The notes under the pieces were generated by a model. It was not told where the DNA came from, searched no databases, and worked only from the letters and a program-made list of their open reading frames with translations. This document shows, one piece after another, positions 1-7,571 of a DNA stretch of 64,000 bases. Position numbers and translations under genes: made by a program. The first letter of the stretch is position 1; every line of letters starts with the position of its first letter. Origin of the DNA: UBA6244 sp963676875 (GTDB taxonomy: Bacteria; Bacteroidota; Bacteroidia; Bacteroidales; F082); assembly GCA_963676875.1 (NCBI GenBank), contig OY781436.1, forward strand, positions 2,728,001 to 2,792,000, in the 5' to 3' direction.

Positions 1-105
1 GGCCACCATATCGTCAACCGTATTATATCCGGCTTTTTGTTGGCACGATACCGCTACGGCGAACATTCCCAACACTCCCAATAAATTAAATATTAACTTT
101 TTCAT
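1..105 (-). CDS. Lipoprotein, N-terminal 35 residues only (runs off left edge)
   Basis: The minus strand opens with ATG at 105 and stays open to the window edge. It encodes a hydrophobic signal followed by a lipobox-like AVSC (Cys21), so the product is probably an inner- or outer-membrane lipoprotein. It is the third gene of the operon after the octaheme cytochrome and cytochrome b, 25 bases past the cytochrome b stop. The mature part starts QQKAGYNTVDDMVA. This resembles my memory of the start of rhodanese-like lipoproteins, which would suit a sulfur-compound operon, but no catalytic Cys region lies in the window, so that assignment is only a guess. Confidence 0.7.
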   Translation of the reverse strand, partial: MKKLIFNLLGVLGMFAVAVSCQQKAGYNTVDDMVA

Positions 106-130
106 TTTTTATCGTTTTAAAAATTAACCT

Positions 131-892
131 TTATTTTTTCTGACCTTTTAGTTTTTTGTCTTTTACTTTTGATTCTGTTTCTTGAAGGGCATTAAGTACA
201 AGGGTTTCCAATTCCTCATGACTTTTTCGTGTTCGTTCAACAGGTCGTATTTTTAGTCCTGTAAATTCCACTGCCTCTTCCACTATATCTTTTACATCAT
301 CATCGTCAACCACTTCCCAGCCGGTAATCATGGCTTTAAGGTTGGAGGTAAGGGTGTGTCCGGTGGTTATAAGATAGAGGTGAATGATGAGGAATGCAAG
401 CAAAAGATAGGCGCCAAAAGTGTGGATAATAGCCACTGTTTCAAGGCTTTCCATTTCAAATCCCATGATGGGGTAGTTGAAGTACATGTACAGGAGCCCC
501 GTAATCACCATAGCCGGTATGATGATGATTTTCAAGGCGAAATAAGTAATGCGCTGCAAGGGGTTCAACTTGCTCAAAGTGCGCTTCTTTACCGGGTGTG
601 GAGCATGTGAGAAAATACCCACCAAATAATAATCCAGTTGTGCTTTCATGTTTTTGGCGGTTGGCATGTATTGTTTCCATTCGTCAGTGGTAACATGCCA
701 AAAGATGGCAAAAACAATCAGCACCAGAAACGCCCATGCAGCGATGTTGTGAATTTCAACTGCTTTTTGATATCCCATGATGTGGGTGGTGCCATGGATG
801 TCGAAACCTGTTATGAGTAGGGTGAAGATTAACAGGGTTTGTCCCCAATGCCAAAAGCGCTCAAATTTTTTATATAAATAGACTTTTTTCAT
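131..892 (-). CDS. Membrane cytochrome b (b561/formate-dehydrogenase gamma-like), 253 aa
   Basis: This is a di-haem type membrane cytochrome b that probably carries electrons between the quinone pool and the octaheme cytochrome encoded just upstream. Four hydrophobic helices are visible in the first 190 residues. Histidines sit where haem b ligands are expected: RFWHWGQ in helix 1, IFWHVTT in helix 2, and IIHTFGAY plus IIHLYLITTGH in the last helix. The N-terminal FxRFWHW pattern is typical of thiosulfate reductase/formate dehydrogenase gamma cytochromes. A charged cytoplasmic tail of about 60 residues, rich in Glu and Lys, follows. The start lies 12 bases after the stop of the octaheme gene, so the two are translated from one mRNA. 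Direction of electron flow cannot be read from sequence. Confidence 0.88.
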   Translation of the reverse strand: MKKVYLYKKFERFWHWGQTLLIFTLLITGFDIHGTTHIMGYQKAVEIHNIAAWAFLVLIVFAIFWHVTTDEWKQYMPTAKNMKAQLDYYLVGIFSHAPHPVKKRTLSKLNPLQRITYFALKIIIIPAMVITGLLYMYFNYPIMGFEMESLETVAIIHTFGAYLLLAFLIIHLYLITTGHTLTSNLKAMITGWEVVDDDDVKDIVEEAVEFTGLKIRPVERTRKSHEELETLVLNALQETESKVKDKKLKGQKK

Positions 893-904
893 AATAATAT
901 CTTT

Positions 905-2503
905 TTATTCGTTGTTAATCTTACATTTCCCTCCAAACATAATTCGACAGAAGGCGTGAAATGCAATACCGATGAGAGAAACTAGGATGAGTGAAACTCC
1001 GGCAGTTTCAACAATGGGGTTGAAATCGCGACCGGGCAGATAAAAATCGTTGAGCGAAGCAAGCCGTCCGTTGGGTCGGGAGTGGCAATCTACACATTTG
1101 AGCGATTCGCTGGCGGGAGAAACCTGGTGATTGAGTGGCCAATACATTTCAGTTTCGATAAAACCATAAGCTCCACTATAAGGCAATCCGCAGTATTCCA
1201 TTCCGGCACGACAGGCAGCATCCCAGTCAAAATCTTTCCAGTAAGCGCCTTTGCCTTTTTCTTTATCCCAAAGTTTGGGTTGAATCAGGGTCATGTTGAT
1301 GGTATCATAAATCTGCTTGCCGCGATGCACTTTCACCGGCCAAATTTTGGCGGGGGCGGTTGATTTTTGATGCGCTCCTTTATCGTTGTACGAACCATAT
1401 AAGGTGTTCATCTGAACAGGAACCGTGTCAATTTTGTCGGTAATCAGTTGGTGGTTGGCTATTCCGTTGAACCAGAAGTATTCTGGAATCACATGATCGT
1501 CATAAACAAAGTTACCTTTGATGGACAGGTAGTTATGATTTCCGTCAGCATCATTTTCGTGCATGGGATTGCCATGTTCATCCAGTTTTCCGGCAGTTGA
1601 CCAATCCCAAATCATTTTGGTTCCGTTGGCTTTGGCGTAAACAGGGATGTGGCAGGTTTGGCAGGCCACCCTGAACCCGTGATCGTTGAGTATATCACTC
1701 TTGTGAGGTTTGTCGGTATGGCATTGCTCGCATGTGGCTCTGTTTTTATTTTCAGATGAGAGGGCATATACTTTTCCGGCCATTTGGTGTTTTTCGGTTA
1801 AGTGACAATCCACACAACTCATGTTTTCGCCTTCGGTGGTCATGTGTACATCCACTTCACGTGAACAGTCGAGCATGGCTTTATCCAAATCGCCATGTTT
1901 TACATTGTTTCCGCCGCCACCCCAAAAGTGGCAAACTCCGCAGTTTTCACGACCGGGGATTCCTACATGTTGTGATACATAGTTAAGGTTTACCGATTCG
2001 TCGGGATATCCGGCTCCTCCCGATTTCTTTTTGTAGGTGCCTGTTTTGTCGTGACAAACCAAACAATCGATGTTTAACGAGTTTGTAAAATCGAAGGTGG
2101 TATCGGCCCATCCATAACCAATATGACAACGGGTACAAGTTCCTTCACTGCCTTTTATCCCTATGCAAAAGTTGTTGATAATGTTTCCTTTACCTAAAGG
2201 AACAACCCCTTTTCCCTCCAGCTTTTCTTCACGCTGCCACATCCAGTGCGAGGTGGCCATCACTTCCTTATCGCGTTCGGTATGGCACGAAAGGCAGGCT
2301 GCTGTTACATCGTGGGCGCTGCTGTATGGTTGTTTTAATATCTCAAATTTGGAGTGGTCTACCGACGGCTTTTTTATCGCTCCTGATTTATAGACATACT
2401 CATTCATGGGGAATGAATGGGTGCTGTCGCCTGTTTGTGCCGGCAAGGTGAATGCCCCTTGACACAAATAAAGGAAAACAACAATCGTAATCAAATTTTT
2501 CAT
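905..2503 (-). CDS. Octaheme c-type cytochrome, tetrathionate reductase family (OTR-like), 532 aa
   Basis: A signal peptide (about residues 1-22) is followed by eight CxxCH haem-binding motifs: CLSCH (70-74), CTRCH, CLVCH, CGVCH, CVDCH, CEQCH, CQTCH and a final CVDCH (470-474). Length and haem number match the octaheme tetrathionate reductase family, characterised in Shewanella; family members also reduce nitrite or hydroxylamine in vitro, so the physiological substrate is open. Unlike the soluble Shewanella protein, this one ends in a hydrophobic segment (about 500-520) and a short basic tail, so it is probably anchored in the cytoplasmic membrane facing the periplasm next to the cytochrome b. 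First gene of its operon. A -7 box lies at 2531-2538, and a shared FNR-like palindrome lies further upstream. Confidence 0.9.
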   Translation of the reverse strand: MKNLITIVVFLYLCQGAFTLPAQTGDSTHSFPMNEYVYKSGAIKKPSVDHSKFEILKQPYSSAHDVTAACLSCHTERDKEVMATSHWMWQREEKLEGKGVVPLGKGNIINNFCIGIKGSEGTCTRCHIGYGWADTTFDFTNSLNIDCLVCHDKTGTYKKKSGGAGYPDESVNLNYVSQHVGIPGRENCGVCHFWGGGGNNVKHGDLDKAMLDCSREVDVHMTTEGENMSCVDCHLTEKHQMAGKVYALSSENKNRATCEQCHTDKPHKSDILNDHGFRVACQTCHIPVYAKANGTKMIWDWSTAGKLDEHGNPMHENDADGNHNYLSIKGNFVYDDHVIPEYFWFNGIANHQLITDKIDTVPVQMNTLYGSYNDKGAHQKSTAPAKIWPVKVHRGKQIYDTINMTLIQPKLWDKEKGKGAYWKDFDWDAACRAGMEYCGLPYSGAYGFIETEMYWPLNHQVSPASESLKCVDCHSRPNGRLASLNDFYLPGRDFNPIVETAGVSLILVSLIGIAFHAFCRIMFGGKCKINNE

Positions 2504-2530
2504 GGTTTCTGCTTTTTCAATTTCCTGTTA

Positions 2531-2538
2531 CAAAAGTA
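2531..2538 (-). promoter_or_regulatory. Bacteroidota -7 box upstream of octaheme cytochrome operon
   Basis: The minus strand reads TACTTTTG, an exact match to TAnnTTTG. Transcription would start near 2525, giving a leader of about 20 bases before the ATG at 2503. No good -33 TTTG is present at the usual spacing, which fits a promoter that depends on an activator. Confidence 0.55.
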
Positions 2539-2592
2539 CGATGATACCCTCGCTTTACTGAGAAAAATCATATGACGTTGACCCTTAAAAAA

Positions 2593-2608
2593 CATGATTT
2601 GCATCATG
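2593..2608. promoter_or_regulatory. FNR/CRP-like operator, perfect palindrome
   Basis: CATGAT-TTGC-ATCATG is a perfect 6-base inverted repeat with a 4-base spacer. Its core TGAT-N4-ATCA is identical to the core of the classical FNR box (TTGAT-N4-ATCAA). It lies between two divergent -7 boxes, centred about 50 bases upstream of the predicted start of the Crp/Fnr gene and about 75 bases upstream of that of the octaheme operon. The likely binder is the adjacent Crp/Fnr protein, which would then autoregulate and control respiration. That pairing is inference. Confidence 0.6.
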
Positions 2609-2636
2609 CATTGTTATGACTGTGTTTAAATATGTC

Positions 2637-2644
2637 TATATTTG
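2637..2644 (+). promoter_or_regulatory. -7 box of the Crp/Fnr regulator gene
   Basis: TATATTTG matches TAnnTTTG exactly; TTG at 2611-2613 is a possible -33 element 23 bases upstream. The predicted transcript starts near 2650, downstream of the first in-frame ATG at 2616. This argues for the internal TTG start at 2667, which has a strong AAAAGGAG ribosome site at 2654-2661. Confidence 0.55.
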
Positions 2645-2666
2645 TCATATAAAAAAAGGAGTGCCA

Positions 2667-3368
2667 TTGAATAATATTGTTGATCGTATAAAAACCAGTT
2701 GTACAGTTGTTAACGTTAGTTGCAGTTGTTTTGATTTTCTTACAGAGGAGCAATCTGCCCTTGTAGAAAAAAATAAGGTGATGGTGGAGTATAAAAAAGG
2801 GGAGGTAATTGTTAAACAAGGAACCTTCACCAGCCATATTTTGTTTATCCAGGAAGGCTTGGTTAAAGTTTATTATGAGGAGGGCGACCAATCGCTGATA
2901 CTTCGAATTGCTGCACCCAATAGCATTATCGGACTTACCTCGCTTCCCGCAAACCAAAATATTTTTCAGTACACAGCCTCTGCCTATGTGGATACTACGG
3001 CCAAACTTATCGATATCAATATCATTCGTCAGCTGATTCAGGAAAACGGAAAGTTTGCATCGGCAGTTATCGATATTTTGTGTGAGGTGAGTATTCAAAA
3101 GAATGGTCGTTTTTTCTGTTTAAGTAACCGACAAGCCTATGGAAAGCTGGCCGATATTATTTTGTGTTTGGCCGGAAATATTTTTAAAACCGACAAGTTC
3201 GAACTGGTACTCAGCAGAAAAGAACTGGCCGAATTGGCCGGCATGTCCACCGAAAGTGTTATCAGAACCCTTAAAAACTTTCAGGATGACGGGCTGATAA
3301 AAATTAGCGGAAAAACCTTTGAAGTGGTTGACCCCGAGGGTTTAATGAAAATCTGCCAGTTGGGATAA
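2667..3368 (+). CDS. Crp/Fnr family transcriptional regulator
   Basis: An N-terminal cyclic-nucleotide-binding type beta-roll (VEYKKGEVIVKQG, then HILFIQEGLVKVYY) is followed by a dimerisation helix and a C-terminal winged helix-turn-helix (LSRKELAELAGMSTESVIRTL). Cysteines occur near the N-terminus (SC...VSCSC), so a redox- or Fe-S-sensing role is possible, but the canonical FNR spacing is not certain. I chose TTG at 2667 (about 233 residues) because it follows a strong ribosome site and the predicted transcript begins after the upstream ATG at 2616, which would give 250 residues. It is divergent from the octaheme cytochrome operon and precedes the Rieske/cytochrome b genes, so it most likely controls this respiratory block through the palindrome at 2593-2608. 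Confidence 0.88.
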   Translation: MNNIVDRIKTSCTVVNVSCSCFDFLTEEQSALVEKNKVMVEYKKGEVIVKQGTFTSHILFIQEGLVKVYYEEGDQSLILRIAAPNSIIGLTSLPANQNIFQYTASAYVDTTAKLIDINIIRQLIQENGKFASAVIDILCEVSIQKNGRFFCLSNRQAYGKLADIILCLAGNIFKTDKFELVLSRKELAELAGMSTESVIRTLKNFQDDGLIKISGKTFEVVDPEGLMKICQLG

Positions 3369-3475
3369 TTGCTTTGGCTACCCTGATACCTTTACCCGAT
3401 CTGCTGCCTTGCTTTGTAAAACCTCCCATGTTCATTACCTAAATTTGGTATTTTAGCCCAATATTTATTTGGCGT

Positions 3476-3874
3476 ATGTCCCACGAAGTTCCCCGACGGT
3501 TGTTTTTAAAATCAGTGGCTGCACTGGGAAGTGCCTTTGTTGTTGGCCTTTGGTATCAGATGGTTGGGAATAAAGCTCGTAATACTTCCCCCAAAAAAGT
3601 CACCCTGCCCATTTCTGCCATGGGAGGCGTATTTTTTCATGAGCATTTTATTGTGGTGCAAAGCGATGAAAATCTGCATGTTATATCTTCCAAATGTACC
3701 CACATGGGTTGTCGCATTAACCAATTGAGTGGCGATCGACTCCTGTGCCCCTGTCATGGTTCTTCTTTCGACCTGAATGGCAACGTACTGAATGGTCCCG
3801 CACTCAAAGCCCTGCCCCAATTGCCCTTTGAAATCGATGCTTCCAAAACCACCATCACCGTTACTTTGTCATGA
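3476..3874 (+). CDS. Rieske [2Fe-2S] protein, 132 aa
   Basis: This is the iron-sulfur subunit of a quinol-oxidising cytochrome b complex. The N-terminus carries a twin-arginine-like PRRLFLKS before a hydrophobic segment (about 10-26), consistent with Tat export and an uncleaved membrane anchor. Both cluster-binding boxes are intact: CTHMGC and CPCHGSSF, each supplying one Cys and one His ligand plus a disulfide Cys. The protein is short and lacks extra domains, as in b6f-like Rieske proteins. Its TGA overlaps the ATG of the next gene by 4 bases, so synthesis is probably coupled to the cytochrome b/multihaem fusion that forms the rest of the complex. Confidence 0.93.
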   Translation: MSHEVPRRLFLKSVAALGSAFVVGLWYQMVGNKARNTSPKKVTLPISAMGGVFFHEHFIVVQSDENLHVISSKCTHMGCRINQLSGDRLLCPCHGSSFDLNGNVLNGPALKALPQLPFEIDASKTTITVTLS

Positions 3875-6594
3875 AAATTCTACCCATATACCGGTTGCTT
3901 AAAGGAACTACTTTTGGGAGGCTGAGCCTGATCATGCTGTGGGTTTGTGTGGTTTCGGGAATTCAGGTGGCCATTCCTTATGATGTGAACGATGCCTATG
4001 GTTCCATCAGCTTTTTTGTGTTGACCAATCCGGCGGCAGCACTTTTCAGAAATCTGCATTACTGGAGTGCGCAGTTTTTTCTGCTGTTTACGGTAGTTCA
4101 TCTGTACGATCATTTTACCCGTTCAAAAAAGATAAAATTGAACCTGTCGCTTTGGTTGCGACTGAGCCTGGGAGTGCTTATTATTTTTATGGCCATGATT
4201 ACAGGGTTCATCCTGAAAGGTGATGCCGACGCCCAACAAGCACAGCGTATTTTTGCTGAACTGATGGACAGGGTGCCGTGGGCAGGAAGTTTTCTTAAAG
4301 ATTCCTTTGCGGGAAATGATGACAGTCTGCAACTTATCTACGTGCATCATATCGCCACTTTTACTCTGTTTGTGGTGCTTATTGTCATGGAACATGTGAA
4401 GTCTGTTTGGCCACGACTGAAAGAATTTTTGGTTGCCACCTTCATTTTGTTGATACTGAGCTACCTGATTTCGGCACCGCTCCACGACGGATTAAATCCG
4501 GTGATGAAGGGACCCTGGTATTTTGTTGGATTTCAGGAAATTTTGCATTTACTCACCCATCCCGGATATGCTTTGGTATTTGTTTTGGTTATTCCGGGAC
4601 TTCTGTTTTTGGTTCCCATTACACCACGCAAGGGCTGGCTGGCCAGACGGTCGCTGCTCGTTGTTACCTTGTTGTATCTGGTACTTACCGTGATTGGTTA
4701 TTTTTTCCGCGGTGCTCAATGGCAATGGATACTTCCTTGGGACAGTCAGGCATCCGGTCAGGTTTACAACCCCTTGACTCACATTGATTTCCGCGGGCCT
4801 GGCTTCTTTCCTGATTCGGCCGTTGGTTCTCCTCAAAAAGTGTTGGGTCGCAACGAAAGTTGTTTGCAATGCCACAGTGTTATGGAAGGTTTTTCCGCTT
4901 CACATCAGCCTATGGCGGTGGGTTGTTTTTCGTGTCATGGCGGCAACCCTTTCAGTCCGAACGAGGAAAGTGCCCACCTCAACATGCGACTGATTCCGGG
5001 AAACCTGTCCGATGCCCGGCAATCTTGCGGTACCACCCAATGTCATCCCGAAATTACCCAACGGATACATTCAGGACTGATGGCCACCATGAGTGGCGTT
5101 ATTAGTGTGGACAGGTTTGTTTTTAATGAAAATGAAACCCCCGACGAATTGACTTCGGTACATGAGCTTAAACAAACCCCTGCGGATGAACACCTTAGAA
5201 ACATGTGTGTGCGTTGTCATTTAGGCAATCCGAAAACCGAAACCGGGAGGATAACCGAGAGCAGCCGTGGGGGAGGGTGTCTGGCTTGTCATTTGAATTA
5301 TCCCGAAGGAAGAGGGAATTCATTTCTGGCATCTGTAAAGGACAGCAATTATTTGCAAATCCACCCCTCCATTGATCTCCAAATAAGCAACGACCATTGT
5401 TTTGGATGCCATAGTCGTTCGGGTCGGATATCCACCAACTATGAAGGGTGGCACGAAACCTTGTTGACCGCCGCCGAAATGCCCCACGACAGCCTGCACC
5501 GGTTGGTGGAAGGAAGCCGTGTGTTCCGACGTCAACCGGAAGATGTCCATCATCAGTTGGGTCTGGAATGTGTTGATTGCCACAACTCTTACGAGTTGAT
5601 GGGTGATGGAAACCTGTATGCCCACGAAGAGCTGCAAACAGACATTGCCTGTGCCGATTGCCATCGGGAAAAACCGGCTCAAGTGAAAAAGTTGGCCGAA
5701 TTGGATCGGGAATCGGCACTCATTGCCTCCCTAAGGTTTAAGGAAGTTGGTAACCGTGTTTTCCTGACTACCCAAAAACGAAACCGCGCCCTAATCAATA
5801 CCGAATGGAAAAACGACAGCCTGTGGATGTATGGCAAAAACTCCGGAAAAAAATATTGGCTTTCACCTCCCCACGAAGTTTGTACGCGTGGTCAGGCGCA
5901 CGACGCCCTGAGTTGCAGCGCTTGTCACAGTGCCTGGGCACCCAGCTGCATTGGTTGCCACAATGCCTATGACGAAAATGAACCCGGATACGACATGGTT
6001 CGTCGAATGGAAAAACAAGGCAGTTGGGTAGAATATGTGGGTGAATACAACGCCCATTTGCCGGCATTGGGCAAACGTGTAGCAGATTCCACCGAAGAAA
6101 TTATCCCGGTGGTTCCGGGCATGGTGCTTACCATTGATTTGGCCAGTTTTACCAAAGATAAACACGACTCATTGATATTTAAACGCCTTTTTGCACCTGC
6201 TGCCCCGCATACCACGGCCAGCAAAGGAAGGTCGTGTGTTTCGTGTCATAACGATCCCGTTGCGTTGGGTTATGGCAAAGGAACGCTTGAGCTGATACCG
6301 ACAGGTAATCGCGCAAGGTGGCGTTTTAGCTCCTATTATCAAAACAATGTGTACGATGGTTTGCCCGAAGATGCCTGGATAGGTTTTTTGGATGACCGCA
6401 AGGATCAGATACTTGCTACTCGCTCGGATGTGTTTCCCTTTTCTGTCCAACAACAAAAACGTATCTTAACTGTTGGGGCATGCCTTACCTGTCATGATGA
6501 AAAAAGCTTGGTGATGGAGAGAAGTCTAATTAATTTTGACTCGTTGATAGAAAAACGAAGTAGTAAGTGTTTGGTTCCTGTTTGGGGAAAATAA
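3871..6594 (+). CDS. Cytochrome b fused to a dodecahaem c-type cytochrome domain, 907 aa
   Basis: Residues 1 to about 290 are a cytochrome b of the bc1/b6f type. Helix-borne haem ligands are His63/His77 (14 apart) and His160/His175 (15 apart). The motif GPWYFVGFQE corresponds to the quinol-site PEWY region. After residue 330 comes a long periplasmic part with eleven CxxCH motifs plus one CX4CH (CGTTQCH), first at 331-335 and last at 871-875. Canonical bc complexes use a separate mono-haem c1 or f subunit; here a 12-haem wire is covalently attached instead, which would pass electrons from quinol via the Rieske protein toward periplasmic multihaem partners such as the octaheme cytochrome. No c1, f or other subunit gene follows. 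The stop is at 6592-6594; the next gene is 230 bases away. Confidence 0.9.
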   Translation: MKILPIYRLLKGTTFGRLSLIMLWVCVVSGIQVAIPYDVNDAYGSISFFVLTNPAAALFRNLHYWSAQFFLLFTVVHLYDHFTRSKKIKLNLSLWLRLSLGVLIIFMAMITGFILKGDADAQQAQRIFAELMDRVPWAGSFLKDSFAGNDDSLQLIYVHHIATFTLFVVLIVMEHVKSVWPRLKEFLVATFILLILSYLISAPLHDGLNPVMKGPWYFVGFQEILHLLTHPGYALVFVLVIPGLLFLVPITPRKGWLARRSLLVVTLLYLVLTVIGYFFRGAQWQWILPWDSQASGQVYNPLTHIDFRGPGFFPDSAVGSPQKVLGRNESCLQCHSVMEGFSASHQPMAVGCFSCHGGNPFSPNEESAHLNMRLIPGNLSDARQSCGTTQCHPEITQRIHSGLMATMSGVISVDRFVFNENETPDELTSVHELKQTPADEHLRNMCVRCHLGNPKTETGRITESSRGGGCLACHLNYPEGRGNSFLASVKDSNYLQIHPSIDLQISNDHCFGCHSRSGRISTNYEGWHETLLTAAEMPHDSLHRLVEGSRVFRRQPEDVHHQLGLECVDCHNSYELMGDGNLYAHEELQTDIACADCHREKPAQVKKLAELDRESALIASLRFKEVGNRVFLTTQKRNRALINTEWKNDSLWMYGKNSGKKYWLSPPHEVCTRGQAHDALSCSACHSAWAPSCIGCHNAYDENEPGYDMVRRMEKQGSWVEYVGEYNAHLPALGKRVADSTEEIIPVVPGMVLTIDLASFTKDKHDSLIFKRLFAPAAPHTTASKGRSCVSCHNDPVALGYGKGTLELIPTGNRARWRFSSYYQNNVYDGLPEDAWIGFLDDRKDQILATRSDVFPFSVQQQKRILTVGACLTCHDEKSLVMERSLINFDSLIEKRSSKCLVPVWGK

Positions 6595-6644
6595 TTTACG
6601 AACATAGGAAAAACCTAATCCCCTCCTGAAGTATTTTATTTTCC

Positions 6645-6689
6645 CACGCAAAGACCGCGAAGAATGGGAACACGTAAAGATCGCCAAGA
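6645..6689 (+). repeat. Imperfect 19-bp direct repeat in intergenic gap
   Basis: Two copies of a CACGCAAAGACCGCGAAGA-like unit (6645-6663 and 6671-6689, 16 of 19 identical) lie in the 228-base gap after the multihaem gene. Similar CACGCAAAG-type units are scattered in Bacteroidota intergenic DNA. No ORF is present in this gap. Confidence 0.4.
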
Positions 6690-6779
6690 GGTGTTTTTAA
6701 AAAGGCATTACTTTAATTGAAACCTTGAAGCCTCCATAAAATGACTAATTTCACCGTTTTTCAATTTTTTTAGGATTTA

Positions 6780-6787
6780 TATCTTTG
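6780..6787 (+). promoter_or_regulatory. -7 box of the glycosyltransferase/pyrC transcript
   Basis: TATCTTTG matches TAnnTTTG exactly and lies 35 bases before the ATG at 6823, giving a leader of about 30 bases. Confidence 0.5.
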
Positions 6788-6822
6788 AACTTTAGCGTAT
6801 TTTCGCAGAAAATTTAGTTTGC

Positions 6823-7569
6823 ATGAAGAGCGACAGCCTGGTTATCATACCAACCTACAACGAAAAAGAAAACATTGAGCGTATTATTCGTAAGGTGTTC
6901 AGCCTTGAGCAATCCTTTGATGTGCTGATTATTGAGGACAATAGTCCCGATGGAACTGCCGACATCGTCAAAGGACTTATGAAAGAGTTTGATGGACGGT
7001 TGTTCATCCTAGAGCGTAAAGGAAAACTTGGGTTGGGTACAGCCTATATCGCAGGTTTCAAGTGGGGACTTGAGCATGAATACGATTATTTGTTCGAAAT
7101 GGATGCCGATTTTTCACATAATCCTGATGATTTATCACGGCTATACCAAGCTGTTTCGCTGCCACAAAACGATGCAGCTGTCGGTTCGAGATATATCACA
7201 GGTGTAAATGTGGTAAACTGGCCCATGGGTCGTGTACTCATGTCGTACTATGCCTCTACCTACGTGCGTGCCGTTACAGGTTTAAAAATCATGGATACCA
7301 CCGCCGGTTTTATGTGTTGGAGTCGGAGATTGCTTGAGAACATCGATCTCGATCGCATTAAGTTTGTGGGTTACGCTTTTCAGATAGAGATGAAATACAC
7401 TGCCGTGAAACTTGGTTTCAATGTGGTGGAGGTGCCCATTATCTTCACCGACCGTACCGAAGGAACCTCAAAAATGAATAAAAGCATCTTCAGAGAGGCC
7501 ATTTTTGGTGTCATCGATCTGCGGTTAAGAAGCATCTTGGGACGCATCAAACCGGTAAAAACCATCTAG
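6823..7569 (+). CDS. Polyprenol monophosphomannose synthase-like family 2 glycosyltransferase
   Basis: A GT-A fold glycosyltransferase that transfers a sugar, typically mannose from GDP-mannose, to a polyprenyl phosphate on the cytoplasmic face. Visible motifs are VIIPTYNEKENI at the N-terminus, IEDNSPDGTADIV, the metal-binding EMDADFSHNPDDL (about residues 92-104) and a C-terminal FTDRTEGTSKMN typical of dolichol-phosphate mannosyltransferase homologues. At 248 residues it has the catalytic domain only, with no GtrA-like membrane domain. It ends 2 bases before pyrC, so the two are co-transcribed, an arrangement I recall as common in Bacteroidota. The sugar is not determinable here. Confidence 0.88.
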   Translation: MKSDSLVIIPTYNEKENIERIIRKVFSLEQSFDVLIIEDNSPDGTADIVKGLMKEFDGRLFILERKGKLGLGTAYIAGFKWGLEHEYDYLFEMDADFSHNPDDLSRLYQAVSLPQNDAAVGSRYITGVNVVNWPMGRVLMSYYASTYVRAVTGLKIMDTTAGFMCWSRRLLENIDLDRIKFVGYAFQIEMKYTAVKLGFNVVEVPIIFTDRTEGTSKMNKSIFREAIFGVIDLRLRSILGRIKPVKTI

Positions 7570-7571
7570 TT

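Noticed and set aside
2604..3098. 164-residue ORF on the minus strand
   Set aside because: Antisense to the Crp/Fnr gene, whose domain motifs are intact; composition is that of a shadow frame.
6645..6689. Regulatory iteron or replication origin
   Set aside because: Only two imperfect copies, no DnaA boxes or replication genes; fits a common intergenic repeat type.
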